Part shown: piece by piece, positions 53,226 through 61,738 of the stretch
Numbering within the stretch: the first letter of the stretch is position 1
How the letters are laid out: each line of letters opens with the position of its first letter
NCBI GenBank assembly: GCA_002839355.1
Contig: PGXW01000009.1
Span: 1-64,000, forward strand
Length of the DNA stretch: 64,000 nt
Source: Spirochaetae bacterium HGW-Spirochaetae-2
Lineage (GTDB): Bacteria; Spirochaetota; Spirochaetia; Sphaerochaetales; Sphaerochaetaceae
Direction of reading: 5' to 3'
Made by a program: the position numbers and the translations under genes
Notes under the pieces: model-generated
The model's input: only the letters and a program-made list of their open reading frames with translations
Told to the model about the DNA's origin: nothing
Database searches by the model: none

Positions 53226-53578
53226 AGGCTGAGTGTATGTTTGTGCAGAAAAAAAGACAATAGAAGCGGCAATGATACTTCTTGGAGAATTTCTGCCCTA
53301 GATATGTCACAAGCTGGTCCCTTCCATACGAGTTGAACCGAACCGAAGGCAATACCAGATTCGAAGCCGTCCGGACATTTGAACCGGATACTGATTCCCA
53401 GCTGCTGCACACTAGTCCGGAAAACAATGGCTATTGTGTCCCAGTACATGATTTAATGCTAAGTAGTCTATATTGGACCAGAACTGCGATGCAAAGCACC
53501 ACACCGATCGAAGTATTACCCAACTGATTTCATTTCACCCCTTCACGGAACACTTATGACATAGTATACTTGGGTATT
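53226..53578. other. Intergenic region with divergent promoters
   Basis: 353 bases. It carries TTGTCT (53260-53255) and TACACT (53237-53232) with 17-base spacing for the minus MFS gene, and the plus promoter for the secreted protein listed next. The middle holds a duplicated GTCCGGA(C/A) (near 53369 and 53416) and no gene. Confidence 0.45.
53542..53570 (+). promoter_or_regulatory. Candidate leaderless promoter of the secreted protein
   Basis: TTCACG (53542-53547), 17-base spacer, TATACT (53565-53570), then eight bases to the ATG at 53579, which has no ribosome site. Confidence 0.5.
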
Positions 53579-54577
53579 ATGAAACGATTGAAATTTTATT
53601 TGTCGATAGTATTCATATTCTCATTTGGAATACTGCTCGGGGCACCACCCGAATATTGGTATCAGATTCAATGGAACACCAACAATACCTGGCTAAATAA
53701 TAGTTCCCAACAGTTGGTATGGACCGGTTTCACCGGTAAGGATACGGGCACGTTTGGAGTTCAGAGATCATCATCAATCGCGCCACCCGTAGGCATGAGC
53801 TATGATTCGAACTTGACCATGATCGTCAGCTCTGAACCCCATTTAGATGAATTCAGACTGACAAAGGTAGGAGATCCAACCAAATATTTTCGTGCGTATC
53901 TCACCTTCAGCAAAGTCAGCGGATTGGAAATAGATTCTACTTTGGAAAATGATTACATCGCTATTTCTATTTCTGGCTCGAGTTGGTGGGGTGGTAATTT
54001 CCATTTGAACACACGATCGAATGTCGGCTTGTTTCCTGATGATACAGATTTCAATGGAATTTATAGGACCTATTTCCGCTTCCAGTTATATCCAACGGAC
54101 CATTTGTTTGACGATGACTATCTTCTCCTTGACGAAACCATGCACTACAATCTCAAATATTGGGGTTCTGGGACGTGGACAGCTACTTCATTGGCGGTAA
54201 CTCCTTTCACCAACTATGTCGATGTCATTGGATTACAACAATCGAGTGCCAGCATGCAAGTCGGTTCAGTGGAATTCGCATCCGATGATAGTAACAACAA
54301 CAGAACGTACAAAATTTACATAACTCCGGGTGAGTTGGGTTCAACACAATTTGCATTCCACCGGACTGATGGAACAGCTCCTGCCATCACCTACTCTGTA
54401 AGAATTAATAATGGAATATTCAACCCATCCTCCTTAATCAGAACTGTAACAACAAAAGATTCCAATAACCACTGGTACGATTTCTTTACCCTTTCAATCG
54501 GAGGATTCCAAACCAATATTGTCTATAAAGCCGGTAGTTATGTTAGTAAAATAAAGGTCGAGCTGGTCTCCGAATAG
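53579..54577 (+). CDS. Secreted beta-rich protein of unknown function
   Basis: 332 residues from ATG 53579 (a TTG three codons earlier lies partly in the promoter). Signal peptide KRLKFYLSIVFIFSFGILLGA, then a beta-rich body rich in N, S, T, W and Y (TGFTGKDTGTFGVQ; ISISGSSWWGGNFHLNTRS; SLRI-like VRINNGIFNPSS). No lipobox. AT-rich (24 of 60 bases G+C at 53881-53940) beside GC-rich neighbours, suggesting acquisition or a fast-evolving surface protein. No family recognised. Confidence 0.75.
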   Translation: MKRLKFYLSIVFIFSFGILLGAPPEYWYQIQWNTNNTWLNNSSQQLVWTGFTGKDTGTFGVQRSSSIAPPVGMSYDSNLTMIVSSEPHLDEFRLTKVGDPTKYFRAYLTFSKVSGLEIDSTLENDYIAISISGSSWWGGNFHLNTRSNVGLFPDDTDFNGIYRTYFRFQLYPTDHLFDDDYLLLDETMHYNLKYWGSGTWTATSLAVTPFTNYVDVIGLQQSSASMQVGSVEFASDDSNNNRTYKIYITPGELGSTQFAFHRTDGTAPAITYSVRINNGIFNPSSLIRTVTTKDSNNHWYDFFTLSIGGFQTNIVYKAGSYVSKIKVELVSE

Positions 54578-54583
54578 TTCTGA

Positions 54584-55588
54584 TTAGACATTGAACCGTC
54601 CGTAGATATGTTGCCCACAAATTACGCACACTCCACCCGGAATATTCTGTTGGATTTCGTTGAAAGCCTCTCCGGCGTAGGAATGTGAATGGATCAGGGT
54701 CTTGTGGCATGCCGGACATACAGTCTTTTCCCATGCGTACAATGCACTGTTGCCTGCATAGACATGGGGAATACCGACAGCCTCGGCAATCAGCAACATC
54801 TCTTCAAGGAAACCCTCCGAGGTTTGAGGTAGGGCGGTCATCCGGTAGTGGGGAAAGAATCGGCTGAGGTGCCAGACCTGTACACCCCGATCGGCCAATT
54901 GTCGGGCCAGGGTCTTCACCATCCTTTCGGTGTGGATTCCTTCGATCAGCAAGGTCGTCACCTCCAAAACCGTATCCCGGCGCGCCGCAATAGTCTCCAC
55001 CGCATCAAGTACAGGCTGCAGGGCTCCACCACAGTACTCCCGGTAGAACCGGTCGTCACCCTTCACATCGATATTGAAGGCATCGATGACCCCGAGTATC
55101 CGCTGCAAGGCGCGTGGGGAAAAACTCCCATTGGTCACCATACAGTTCAGTTTTCCCTTGTCACGCACCAGGGTGGCCACCTCAAGCATATAATCCTGCC
55201 AGACCAGGGGTTCGCTGTATGTGTAGCTCATGATCTGGCAGCCGCTGCGTTCCATCATATCGACCAACTTCCGGGGAGTTGTCGGATTCGGAGTCGAGTG
55301 TCCGGTTCTTCCCGGCCAAGAAGGACTATCCGTTTGGGAAATCCGGTGGTTCTGGCAAAATCGGCAGGTGTAGTTGCACCCGAACAACGCGAACGAGAAG
55401 GTCTTGCGACCGGGCAGGAAATGGTACATCGGCTTCTTTTCGATCGGATCGACACCGGAAGCGACAACCTCGCCGAAGCCAAGCGTCACCAAGGAATTGC
55501 CTGTATGCTTGCGTATGCCACAGATACCGGTCTTGCCCTCGGACAACACGCATTGGTGCCAACAAAAATCGCACTGCAGGGAAGACAC
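54584..55588 (-). CDS. AmmeMemoRadiSam system radical SAM enzyme
   Basis: 334 residues. Radical SAM cluster C71, C75, C78 in FGCNYTCRFC; N-terminal cysteines CDFCWHQC and GICG; C-terminal CPACHK and CVICG may bind zinc or a further cluster. SGVDPIEKKPMYHFLPG and YTYSEPLVW are marks of this PflA-like subfamily. The start is GTG 55588 directly after the upstream stop, with GAGGAGG eight bases before. It forms an operon with AMMECR1 and Memo proteins; the biochemical role of the trio is not settled. Confidence 0.9.
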   Translation of the reverse strand: MSSLQCDFCWHQCVLSEGKTGICGIRKHTGNSLVTLGFGEVVASGVDPIEKKPMYHFLPGRKTFSFALFGCNYTCRFCQNHRISQTDSPSWPGRTGHSTPNPTTPRKLVDMMERSGCQIMSYTYSEPLVWQDYMLEVATLVRDKGKLNCMVTNGSFSPRALQRILGVIDAFNIDVKGDDRFYREYCGGALQPVLDAVETIAARRDTVLEVTTLLIEGIHTERMVKTLARQLADRGVQVWHLSRFFPHYRMTALPQTSEGFLEEMLLIAEAVGIPHVYAGNSALYAWEKTVCPACHKTLIHSHSYAGEAFNEIQQNIPGGVCVICGQHIYGRFNV

Positions 55589-56164
55589 CTACATATCCTC
55601 CTCGAACACCTCGGCCTGGAATACCTCGAACAGACATTCGCTTTGTTGCCATGCCGTCGGATACATCCCCGCCTTCATCGCCAGATGGTTGAGCATCGTA
55701 TCCCTGTCCCACCCTTGTTCGGTCGCCACTTGTGGCAGAAAGACCGCACGGTGATGCCCGCAGGTGAGCAACACGCCATCGGTTCCCACTACTATTTCCC
55801 CGGGACTTTCAATGGGTCTCGGTATGGTCAATACGGAGATTTCAATCGTCAAGTGTGCAAGTTCCTCAAGATGCACCGCCTGGAAACGCGGATCATGGAA
55901 GGCACTCTCCCGAGCCAACCGTTGTATCAACCGGTACAGGGGTTTTTGCCCGAGGATATTGCCTATGCATCCCCGCAAGGCACCTTCTCCGCCTGGAGAG
56001 ATACCCTTGCGCTTGAGGGTGACGAAGGCCCCTTCCTCTCCCTGCAACTCGAGGGGAGGGTTTCTCCCGATCAGGGTTAAGGTTGCGGACGGTTCCCCCG
56101 TAAGCGCTTCCTGGATCGATTCACGGGCGATACGCAACAGATGCCGCCTATTCTCTTCGTTCAT
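55589..56164 (-). CDS. AMMECR1-domain protein (AmmeMemoRadiSam system protein A)
   Basis: 191 residues from ATG 56164 with GGAGG five bases upstream. AMMECR1 marks: FVTLKRKG, LRGCIGNI (the conserved LRGCIG core), DPRFQAVHLEEL, TIEISVLTIPRP and VFLPQVATEQGWD. Touches the radical SAM gene without a gap and lies three bases from the Memo gene stop. Confidence 0.92.
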   Translation of the reverse strand: MNEENRRHLLRIARESIQEALTGEPSATLTLIGRNPPLELQGEEGAFVTLKRKGISPGGEGALRGCIGNILGQKPLYRLIQRLARESAFHDPRFQAVHLEELAHLTIEISVLTIPRPIESPGEIVVGTDGVLLTCGHHRAVFLPQVATEQGWDRDTMLNHLAMKAGMYPTAWQQSECLFEVFQAEVFEEDM

Positions 56165-56166
56165 AC

Positions 56167-57072
56167 CTACCTCCAAAGAATTGTGCAATAGGCCACGAAT
56201 TCGGTCGCTTTCGTTCCCAGTACATCAAGCGAGGTATAGTAGTCGGCAACCCGCCCCGATTGCTCCAATCGTACCCCCAACGCGCTTACGATCGACGCGG
56301 CGGCTATGCCACACACAGTCGAATGTCCCATGCGCTGGGTAAGGAAAACAGGACCCAACTCCCCGTTGGCCAATTCGGTGGCCAACTTGAGGTCCGCCTC
56401 GCGGACTTTCGCCGCAACACCGGCATCGACATGGGCCCCGAACGGAGCATGCCCGAACCGGTGGCCATAATGAGTGAAGTCACTCGAGGCGACAACCAGC
56501 GTCTCGCCACGCTCCAGGGTATCGGCACCCAAGACCTTCACCAGAGAGGCTGCCAACCGCTTGGCATGGCTGGCATCGGTCACATGGGAAACCAATGCCA
56601 TCGATACGGCGATCGGTTCGGCTTGCCGCAATTGCAGGTATGCCAAGAACGGTAGGACCATCTCGACCGCGTGCTCTCGCTGGATAGCGTTGGTCGCATC
56701 GGGTCCATGGGTTTCCAAGCCGGTGCGGAAAGCCGACAATCTGCCCAATGGCGTGTCGTATCCCGAAAACGTACCGAAAGACAATGTGTCGTCTGGCAAT
56801 ACGATATTGTGCGAAGGTGAGAGTATCACCACCCGCCGGATGATTTTCGGGGCATTACAGACCAGGTGCCCCAATCCTCTGGCGCTGTAGGCCAATCCTG
56901 CATGGGGCAGGACGGCCAAACCGATTGGTCCCCGGGTATCCTGCTGTGAACCGACAGCCTGGGCAGCTTGGATAGCAGCATCGATGGTCGAGCGCAGCAC
57001 GTCAGGTTCGGCAGCATACCAGGTTCCCGCATACCATGCCTTGCGCACGGTGGGCGTTCCTTCATTATCCAT
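56167..57072 (-). CDS. Memo-family protein (AmmeMemoRadiSam system protein B)
   Basis: 301 residues from ATG 57072 (GGAG six bases upstream; the frame is open 11 codons further). Marks: KAWYAGTWYAAEPDVL, LPHAGLAYSARGLG, ILSPSHN, EHAVEMVLPFL, VVASSDFTHYG and STVCGIAAA. These give the three histidines and a cysteine of the metal-binding pocket that relates Memo to class III extradiol dioxygenases. First gene of the trio. Confidence 0.92.
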   Translation of the reverse strand: MDNEGTPTVRKAWYAGTWYAAEPDVLRSTIDAAIQAAQAVGSQQDTRGPIGLAVLPHAGLAYSARGLGHLVCNAPKIIRRVVILSPSHNIVLPDDTLSFGTFSGYDTPLGRLSAFRTGLETHGPDATNAIQREHAVEMVLPFLAYLQLRQAEPIAVSMALVSHVTDASHAKRLAASLVKVLGADTLERGETLVVASSDFTHYGHRFGHAPFGAHVDAGVAAKVREADLKLATELANGELGPVFLTQRMGHSTVCGIAAASIVSALGVRLEQSGRVADYYTSLDVLGTKATEFVAYCTILWR

Positions 57073-57135
57073 ATCCGACTCCTCGGCACCAGTATACTCC
57101 ACCACATGCCTCCAGTACAGACTTGGACATGAGAG

Positions 57136-57160
57136 AGCCCCGAACGCGATGTCCGGGGCT
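57136..57160 (-). terminator. Hairpin after the sugar operon
   Basis: AGCCCCG / CGGGGCT, a 7-bp GC-rich stem with an 11-base loop, followed on the minus strand by CTCTCTC. It lies about 20 bases after the binding-protein stop and probably ends the sugar operon before the Memo promoter. Confidence 0.55.
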
Positions 57161-57180
57161 GGTGTTCATGCACGAAGCGG

Positions 57181-58179
57181 TCAGTAGATCGAATCGGGTT
57201 CGTAGAACTGCGCTACATTCGTCTTGTCCACCATAACCGAGGGAATCACCATGGACGTCGGCTTGTTGGCCAAATGGAAATCATCCGGCTTCTTTCCCGT
57301 CGCCACATCGACGATATAATGGATACCGTCGGCGATCATCGACGGATGGTAGGTTGCGGTTGCGCGAACCAACGGATTTCCATCCATGATCATCTTGTAG
57401 ACAACCTTGGATCCTGCACCACCGAGGGCGACCTTGATGTCCTTCCGTCCCGATTCCTTTATTGCCTGCAAGACTCCGGTAAGCACATCGTCATCCTGGC
57501 AAAATACGGCATCGATCTTCGGATACTGCTGGAGGAACGTCTCCATGAGCGACAAGCCCTTCTGCGTCGACCAATCGGCGAACTCATACTTGTCCTTGCC
57601 CAGCAGGTTGACCAACGAGGGATCCTTGTCCATTTCCGCGAAGAACGCATTCATCCGTTCGGTATCGATGGTCACCGGCAATCCGCCCATCGCCACATAA
57701 TTCTTGAGACCCTCAGCCTTCATGGTCTTGGCAAGCCAAGCGCCGGACAAGCGTCCCAATCCGGTGTTGTCACCAGCCAGATTCACATAACCGAACGAGG
57801 TGTCTGTCAAGCCGCGATCGACCACTATGATGCGGACACCCTGGGTGTGGACCTCCTTCACGATTGGAGTAAGTGGGGCCGATTCATGGGGAAGGATAAC
57901 GAGGTAATCCATGCCCCAGACCAACAGGTCCTCGACATTGCGGACTTGGGACGACGGGTTGTCGGCAGTGACTACGCGGAATTCGAAACGTCCCGGCATC
58001 TCGGCCTTCACATCGTTGACAGCCTTCTCCGCCCACCACACGATACCGCCGGTCCATCCGTGGTCGGCACTCGGGATGGATACACCGATCTTTGTGACTG
58101 CCGATTCCTTCCCTCCTTGAGCGAACAACGGCATCACGGTCATCAACACGATCAGCACAACTAGCGCTACTTTTCTCAT
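57181..58179 (-). CDS. Sugar ABC transporter substrate-binding protein (ribose/RbsB type)
   Basis: 332 residues. Signal peptide ending PLFAQGGKES, then TKIGVSIPSADHGWTGGIVWWAEKAV, VWGMDYLVILPHESAPLTP, RIIVVDRGL and IDAVFCQDDDVLTGVLQAIKESG, all typical of RbsB-like receptors. AGGAGG precedes the ATG. It is the last gene of its operon, whereas binding proteins usually come first. Ligand probably a pentose, hexose or polyol. Confidence 0.92.
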   Translation of the reverse strand: MRKVALVVLIVLMTVMPLFAQGGKESAVTKIGVSIPSADHGWTGGIVWWAEKAVNDVKAEMPGRFEFRVVTADNPSSQVRNVEDLLVWGMDYLVILPHESAPLTPIVKEVHTQGVRIIVVDRGLTDTSFGYVNLAGDNTGLGRLSGAWLAKTMKAEGLKNYVAMGGLPVTIDTERMNAFFAEMDKDPSLVNLLGKDKYEFADWSTQKGLSLMETFLQQYPKIDAVFCQDDDVLTGVLQAIKESGRKDIKVALGGAGSKVVYKMIMDGNPLVRATATYHPSMIADGIHYIVDVATGKKPDDFHLANKPTSMVIPSVMVDKTNVAQFYEPDSIY

Positions 58180-58191
58180 ACCAACCTCCTG

Positions 58192-59184
58192 TCAGTTCTT
58201 GTTATTGTATTGCAGCAATACAGCCACAATGATCACCAATCCACGGGCAGCCTGCTGCAGGTAGGAGGAGACTCCCCCCAAGACCAACATGTTGTTGATC
58301 ATTCCCAGCATGACCGCTCCCATAACCGTTCCCATGACCGATCCCTTGCCTCCCGACATCGAAGTTCCCCCGATAACCGCGGCAGCGATCGCATCCAACT
58401 CATACCCTGTGCAATCGCTGGGATTGATACAATTGAGTCGACTCGACCAAAGCAGTGCTGTCAAACCAGCGGTGAACCCTGTAATCACGTAGGGAATCAA
58501 TTTGATTGTCTGGACCTTGATCGCCGAGTAACGGGCTACCTGTTCGTTCGCCCCCACCGCGCAGACATAGCGTCCGAAGCGGGTATCGTTCAGCACGATG
58601 TGGAGCACAACAGCCACGGCAATGAACACCCATACGGGAACCGGAATCCTCAGGAACACTCCCGAACCGATATCGGCATAGAGGTTGTTGTTCGACAGGA
58701 TGTTTCCGGCTCCGGAGAAATATTGGATCAACGAACGGAAGATCGACATGGTTCCCAGTGTCGCGATAAACGGGGCGATACGGCCTTTGGTCACCAACAG
58801 TCCATTGAACAAACCGCAGATGGAGCCGAACACGATCGCGAACATCGAGGAAAGGATTACAGCCAGAACCGAATCTCCCGGGAATAAGTTCAAAAAGAAT
58901 ATCGTGATGCCACCGGTGAAGGCAGTCATGGATCCGACCGAAAGATCGATTCCTCCCGATATGATGATCAGCGTCATGCCCAAGCCGATGATTCCCGTAT
59001 AGGAAATCTGTCTGAGGATATTCGTCAAATTGCGGAACTGCAGGAAATTGGGCCAACCGACAATCGTAGCCAACAGGAACAGCAGGATAAATCCCACCCC
59101 CGTCGCATGCTCGCTCAACTTGAAATTCCCGAAATACCCAGCCAGGGCAGTGGCAAAGCTTTTCTTCTCCAATGAATCAACCAT
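58192..59184 (-). CDS. Sugar ABC transporter permease (RbsC type)
   Basis: 330 residues, about ten membrane segments. GMTLIIISGGIDLSVGSMTAF is the RbsC signature, and ELDAIAAAVIGGTSMSGGKGS follows in the C-terminal part. Start taken at ATG 59184 (MVDSLEKKS), eight bases inside the ATPase gene end; ten earlier in-frame codons overlap the ATPase further. Confidence 0.93.
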   Translation of the reverse strand: MVDSLEKKSFATALAGYFGNFKLSEHATGVGFILLFLLATIVGWPNFLQFRNLTNILRQISYTGIIGLGMTLIIISGGIDLSVGSMTAFTGGITIFFLNLFPGDSVLAVILSSMFAIVFGSICGLFNGLLVTKGRIAPFIATLGTMSIFRSLIQYFSGAGNILSNNNLYADIGSGVFLRIPVPVWVFIAVAVVLHIVLNDTRFGRYVCAVGANEQVARYSAIKVQTIKLIPYVITGFTAGLTALLWSSRLNCINPSDCTGYELDAIAAAVIGGTSMSGGKGSVMGTVMGAVMLGMINNMLVLGGVSSYLQQAARGLVIIVAVLLQYNNKN

Positions 59185-60721
59185 ATGCTTTCCTTCCCTT
59201 GATGCCTGTGGCATGGAACATGATTTCCTCTTCGTTGATATGTTCGTCGGTGAGGCAACCGGCGACCATCCCCTCTTTCATGACATATACGCGACTACAT
59301 AGCCCGATAACCTCTTCCATCTCCGACGAGATGACAATGCACGATATGCCCTTGGCCGCCAGCATGTGGATGAACTCGTAGATTTCCCGCTTGGCGTTCA
59401 CGTCGATCCCCCTGGTCGGTTCATCCAATACCAGGATCTTGGGATCGGTATCTACCCACCGTGCAAGATAGACCTTCTGCTGGTTGCCGCCGCTGAAATA
59501 CCGCAAGGCCATCTTCTGTGAGGCCGCTACGATATTGAATACCTTCACATAGTGCGAGGCTTTCTTTCCCTCGGCTTGCTTGTCGATCAGGTGCCGCTTC
59601 ACATACTCGACCAATGATATCAACGTGATATTCTTGGGAATGTCGAAGTTTTGTACTATTCCCTTTCCCTGACGATCCTCGCTTATGTAGGCCAGACCGA
59701 GATCGACCGCATCACGGGCATGCCGTATCCTCACCGCCTTGCCCTCGATAGCGATCGAACCACGTTCCACATGACGCAAGCCCATCACCGCTTCGAACAA
59801 TTCGGTCCTCCCCGCACCAACCAGACCGGCAAACCCCAAGATCTCCCCGCGTCGCAAGGTGAACGAAACATCGTGGAGCAGATTCCTCACCTCCAGATGC
59901 TCCACCTGCAATACGACGTCGGTACCATCGCGATATTTTTTCGCCGGAAACACTTGGGTGAAGTCCCGTCCGATCATCTTGCGCGCAAGATCCTTCTCAT
60001 CGACACTATCGACAGTATCGACACTGATCAGTTTGCCGTCCCGCAACACCGTGACCCGATCGCAAATCGTCTTCACCTCCCTCAGCTTGTGGGACACGAA
60101 GATGATGGTGACTCCCTGTGCCTTCAATTGCCGCATGAGGGTGAACAGCGTCTCCAGCTCATGCCCAGTCAGCGTGGTGGTCGGCTCGTCCATGATCAAT
60201 ATGCGGGCGTGCAGCATGAGGGCTTTCGATATCTCGACCATCTGCTTCTCGGCCACACTCAGGTCCCCGATCAACCGATCGACTTTCACCGGCATCCGCA
60301 ATTCCTGTAGTTGTGCAGCAGCCTGCTTGCGCATGGTTCCCTTGTCCAACAGGCCCGACTTCAACCGTATCTCGTTTCCAAGGAAAATATTCTCATACAC
60401 GGTCAAGGTGTTGATCAGGTTGAATTCCTGCGGGACAATCGAAATGCCGAGGTTCTTGGCTGTACTGTAGTCACCGATTCTCACAACCTCGCCATTGAGC
60501 CGGATCGTTCCGGCAGTCGGCTGGTAAATACCACTTATTATCTTGATCAATGTCGATTTGCCGGCACCGTTCTCGCCGATAAGGCCCATGACCTCGCCGC
60601 GTTCGATAGCAAGGTCGATCGAGTCGAGTACCCTGACTGTCGAGAATTCCTTGGTGATGCCTTCCACCGACAGTATGATATCGGCCGAAGGCACAACCCC
60701 TGGTGGTTTCGGTATATCCAT
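59177..60721 (-). CDS. Sugar ABC transporter ATP-binding protein (RbsA type)
   Basis: 514 residues, two ABC domains. Domain 1: LIGENGAGKST, DLSVAEKQMVEI, ILIMDEPTTTLT. Domain 2: the degenerate P-loop GLVGAGRTEL, YFSGGNQQKVYLA, ILVLDEPTRGIDV. ATG 60721 overlaps the stop of the isomerase gene (TGATG). Confidence 0.94.
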   Translation of the reverse strand: MDIPKPPGVVPSADIILSVEGITKEFSTVRVLDSIDLAIERGEVMGLIGENGAGKSTLIKIISGIYQPTAGTIRLNGEVVRIGDYSTAKNLGISIVPQEFNLINTLTVYENIFLGNEIRLKSGLLDKGTMRKQAAAQLQELRMPVKVDRLIGDLSVAEKQMVEISKALMLHARILIMDEPTTTLTGHELETLFTLMRQLKAQGVTIIFVSHKLREVKTICDRVTVLRDGKLISVDTVDSVDEKDLARKMIGRDFTQVFPAKKYRDGTDVVLQVEHLEVRNLLHDVSFTLRRGEILGFAGLVGAGRTELFEAVMGLRHVERGSIAIEGKAVRIRHARDAVDLGLAYISEDRQGKGIVQNFDIPKNITLISLVEYVKRHLIDKQAEGKKASHYVKVFNIVAASQKMALRYFSGGNQQKVYLARWVDTDPKILVLDEPTRGIDVNAKREIYEFIHMLAAKGISCIVISSEMEEVIGLCSRVYVMKEGMVAGCLTDEHINEEEIMFHATGIKGRKAYG

Positions 60722-61713
60722 CAATTCTCCATGGCGCCGTCAAAACTGACCGACGAGCGATCGAAATCTATCTTTCGCACAAAAGCCAAGGCTTCTTTCG
60801 CCCCGAACAGACGGTCCATGCCGTTGTCCTCCCATTCGATCGAGAACGGTCCCTTGTATCCGGCAGTATTCGCCTCGCGCACAATAAACTCGAAATTCAC
60901 ATCGCCATGTCCCGGACTCACAAAATTCCAACCCCGTCGCACATCACCGAACTGCAGGTGGGACCCGAGGATTCCAGAACGCCCGTCGAGTTTCACATAA
61001 CAGTCCTTGATATGGACATGGTAGATGCGGTCGGCGAAATCACGATAGAAGAGAGCCGGGTCCACCCCTTGCCACTGCAGGTGGCTGGGATCGAAGTTGA
61101 ACCCCAGGGTCTCGCGATATCCGAAGACTTCCAACAACCGTTTCGCGGTGTAGTAGTCGAATGCAATTTCGGACGGGTGTACTTCCAACGCGAACTTCAC
61201 CCCACATCTGTCGAACTCATCGAGGATCGGTGTCCAGAGTTCCAGTATCTCGGCAAAGCCGTCGGCAACCATGGCTTCGGTCGTCTGGGGGAACGAATAG
61301 AGGTACTTCCATATCGGAGACCCCATGAATCCGGTGACCACGGAACATCCCATGTTCTTTGCGGCTTGGGCTGTGTAGAGCATCTGTTGGATACCCCATT
61401 GTCGGATATTCTCCCATTGTCCGGCGAGCTTCTTGGGTGCGAAGCCTTCCAAACGTGGATCGCCAAATGCATCACCTACGCACTGTCCGGCCAAATGGTT
61501 TCCCAGAGCCCAGCATTTCAATCCATATTTCGCGAGAGTTTTCTTCTTCTTCGCCACATAGTCGGGATCCTTGGCTGCACGTTCGACATCCATGTGGTCT
61601 CCCCAGCAGGCAATCTCCAATCCATCGTATCCAAACCCACCGATGAGGCTACAGACATCCTCGAACCCCAGGTCGGCCCATTGCCCTGTAAATAGTGTTA
61701 CCGGTCGTGCCAT
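60721..61713 (-). CDS. Sugar phosphate isomerase/epimerase-like TIM-barrel protein
   Basis: 330 residues, xylose-isomerase-like AP-endonuclease fold. Metal-binding candidates: E in ALEVHPSEIAFD, D/H in NFDPSHLQWQGVD, H in IYHVHIKDC, and E in PFSIEWEDNG. It resembles hydroxypyruvate isomerase, inosose and keto-sugar epimerases. Coupled to a dehydrogenase and a sugar importer, it probably acts on a keto-sugar or inosose intermediate. GGAGGAG upstream of ATG 61713. Confidence 0.88.
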   Translation of the reverse strand: MARPVTLFTGQWADLGFEDVCSLIGGFGYDGLEIACWGDHMDVERAAKDPDYVAKKKKTLAKYGLKCWALGNHLAGQCVGDAFGDPRLEGFAPKKLAGQWENIRQWGIQQMLYTAQAAKNMGCSVVTGFMGSPIWKYLYSFPQTTEAMVADGFAEILELWTPILDEFDRCGVKFALEVHPSEIAFDYYTAKRLLEVFGYRETLGFNFDPSHLQWQGVDPALFYRDFADRIYHVHIKDCYVKLDGRSGILGSHLQFGDVRRGWNFVSPGHGDVNFEFIVREANTAGYKGPFSIEWEDNGMDRLFGAKEALAFVRKIDFDRSSVSFDGAMEN

Positions 61714-61738
61714 TTTTACTCCTCCTCCATCATAGGTA

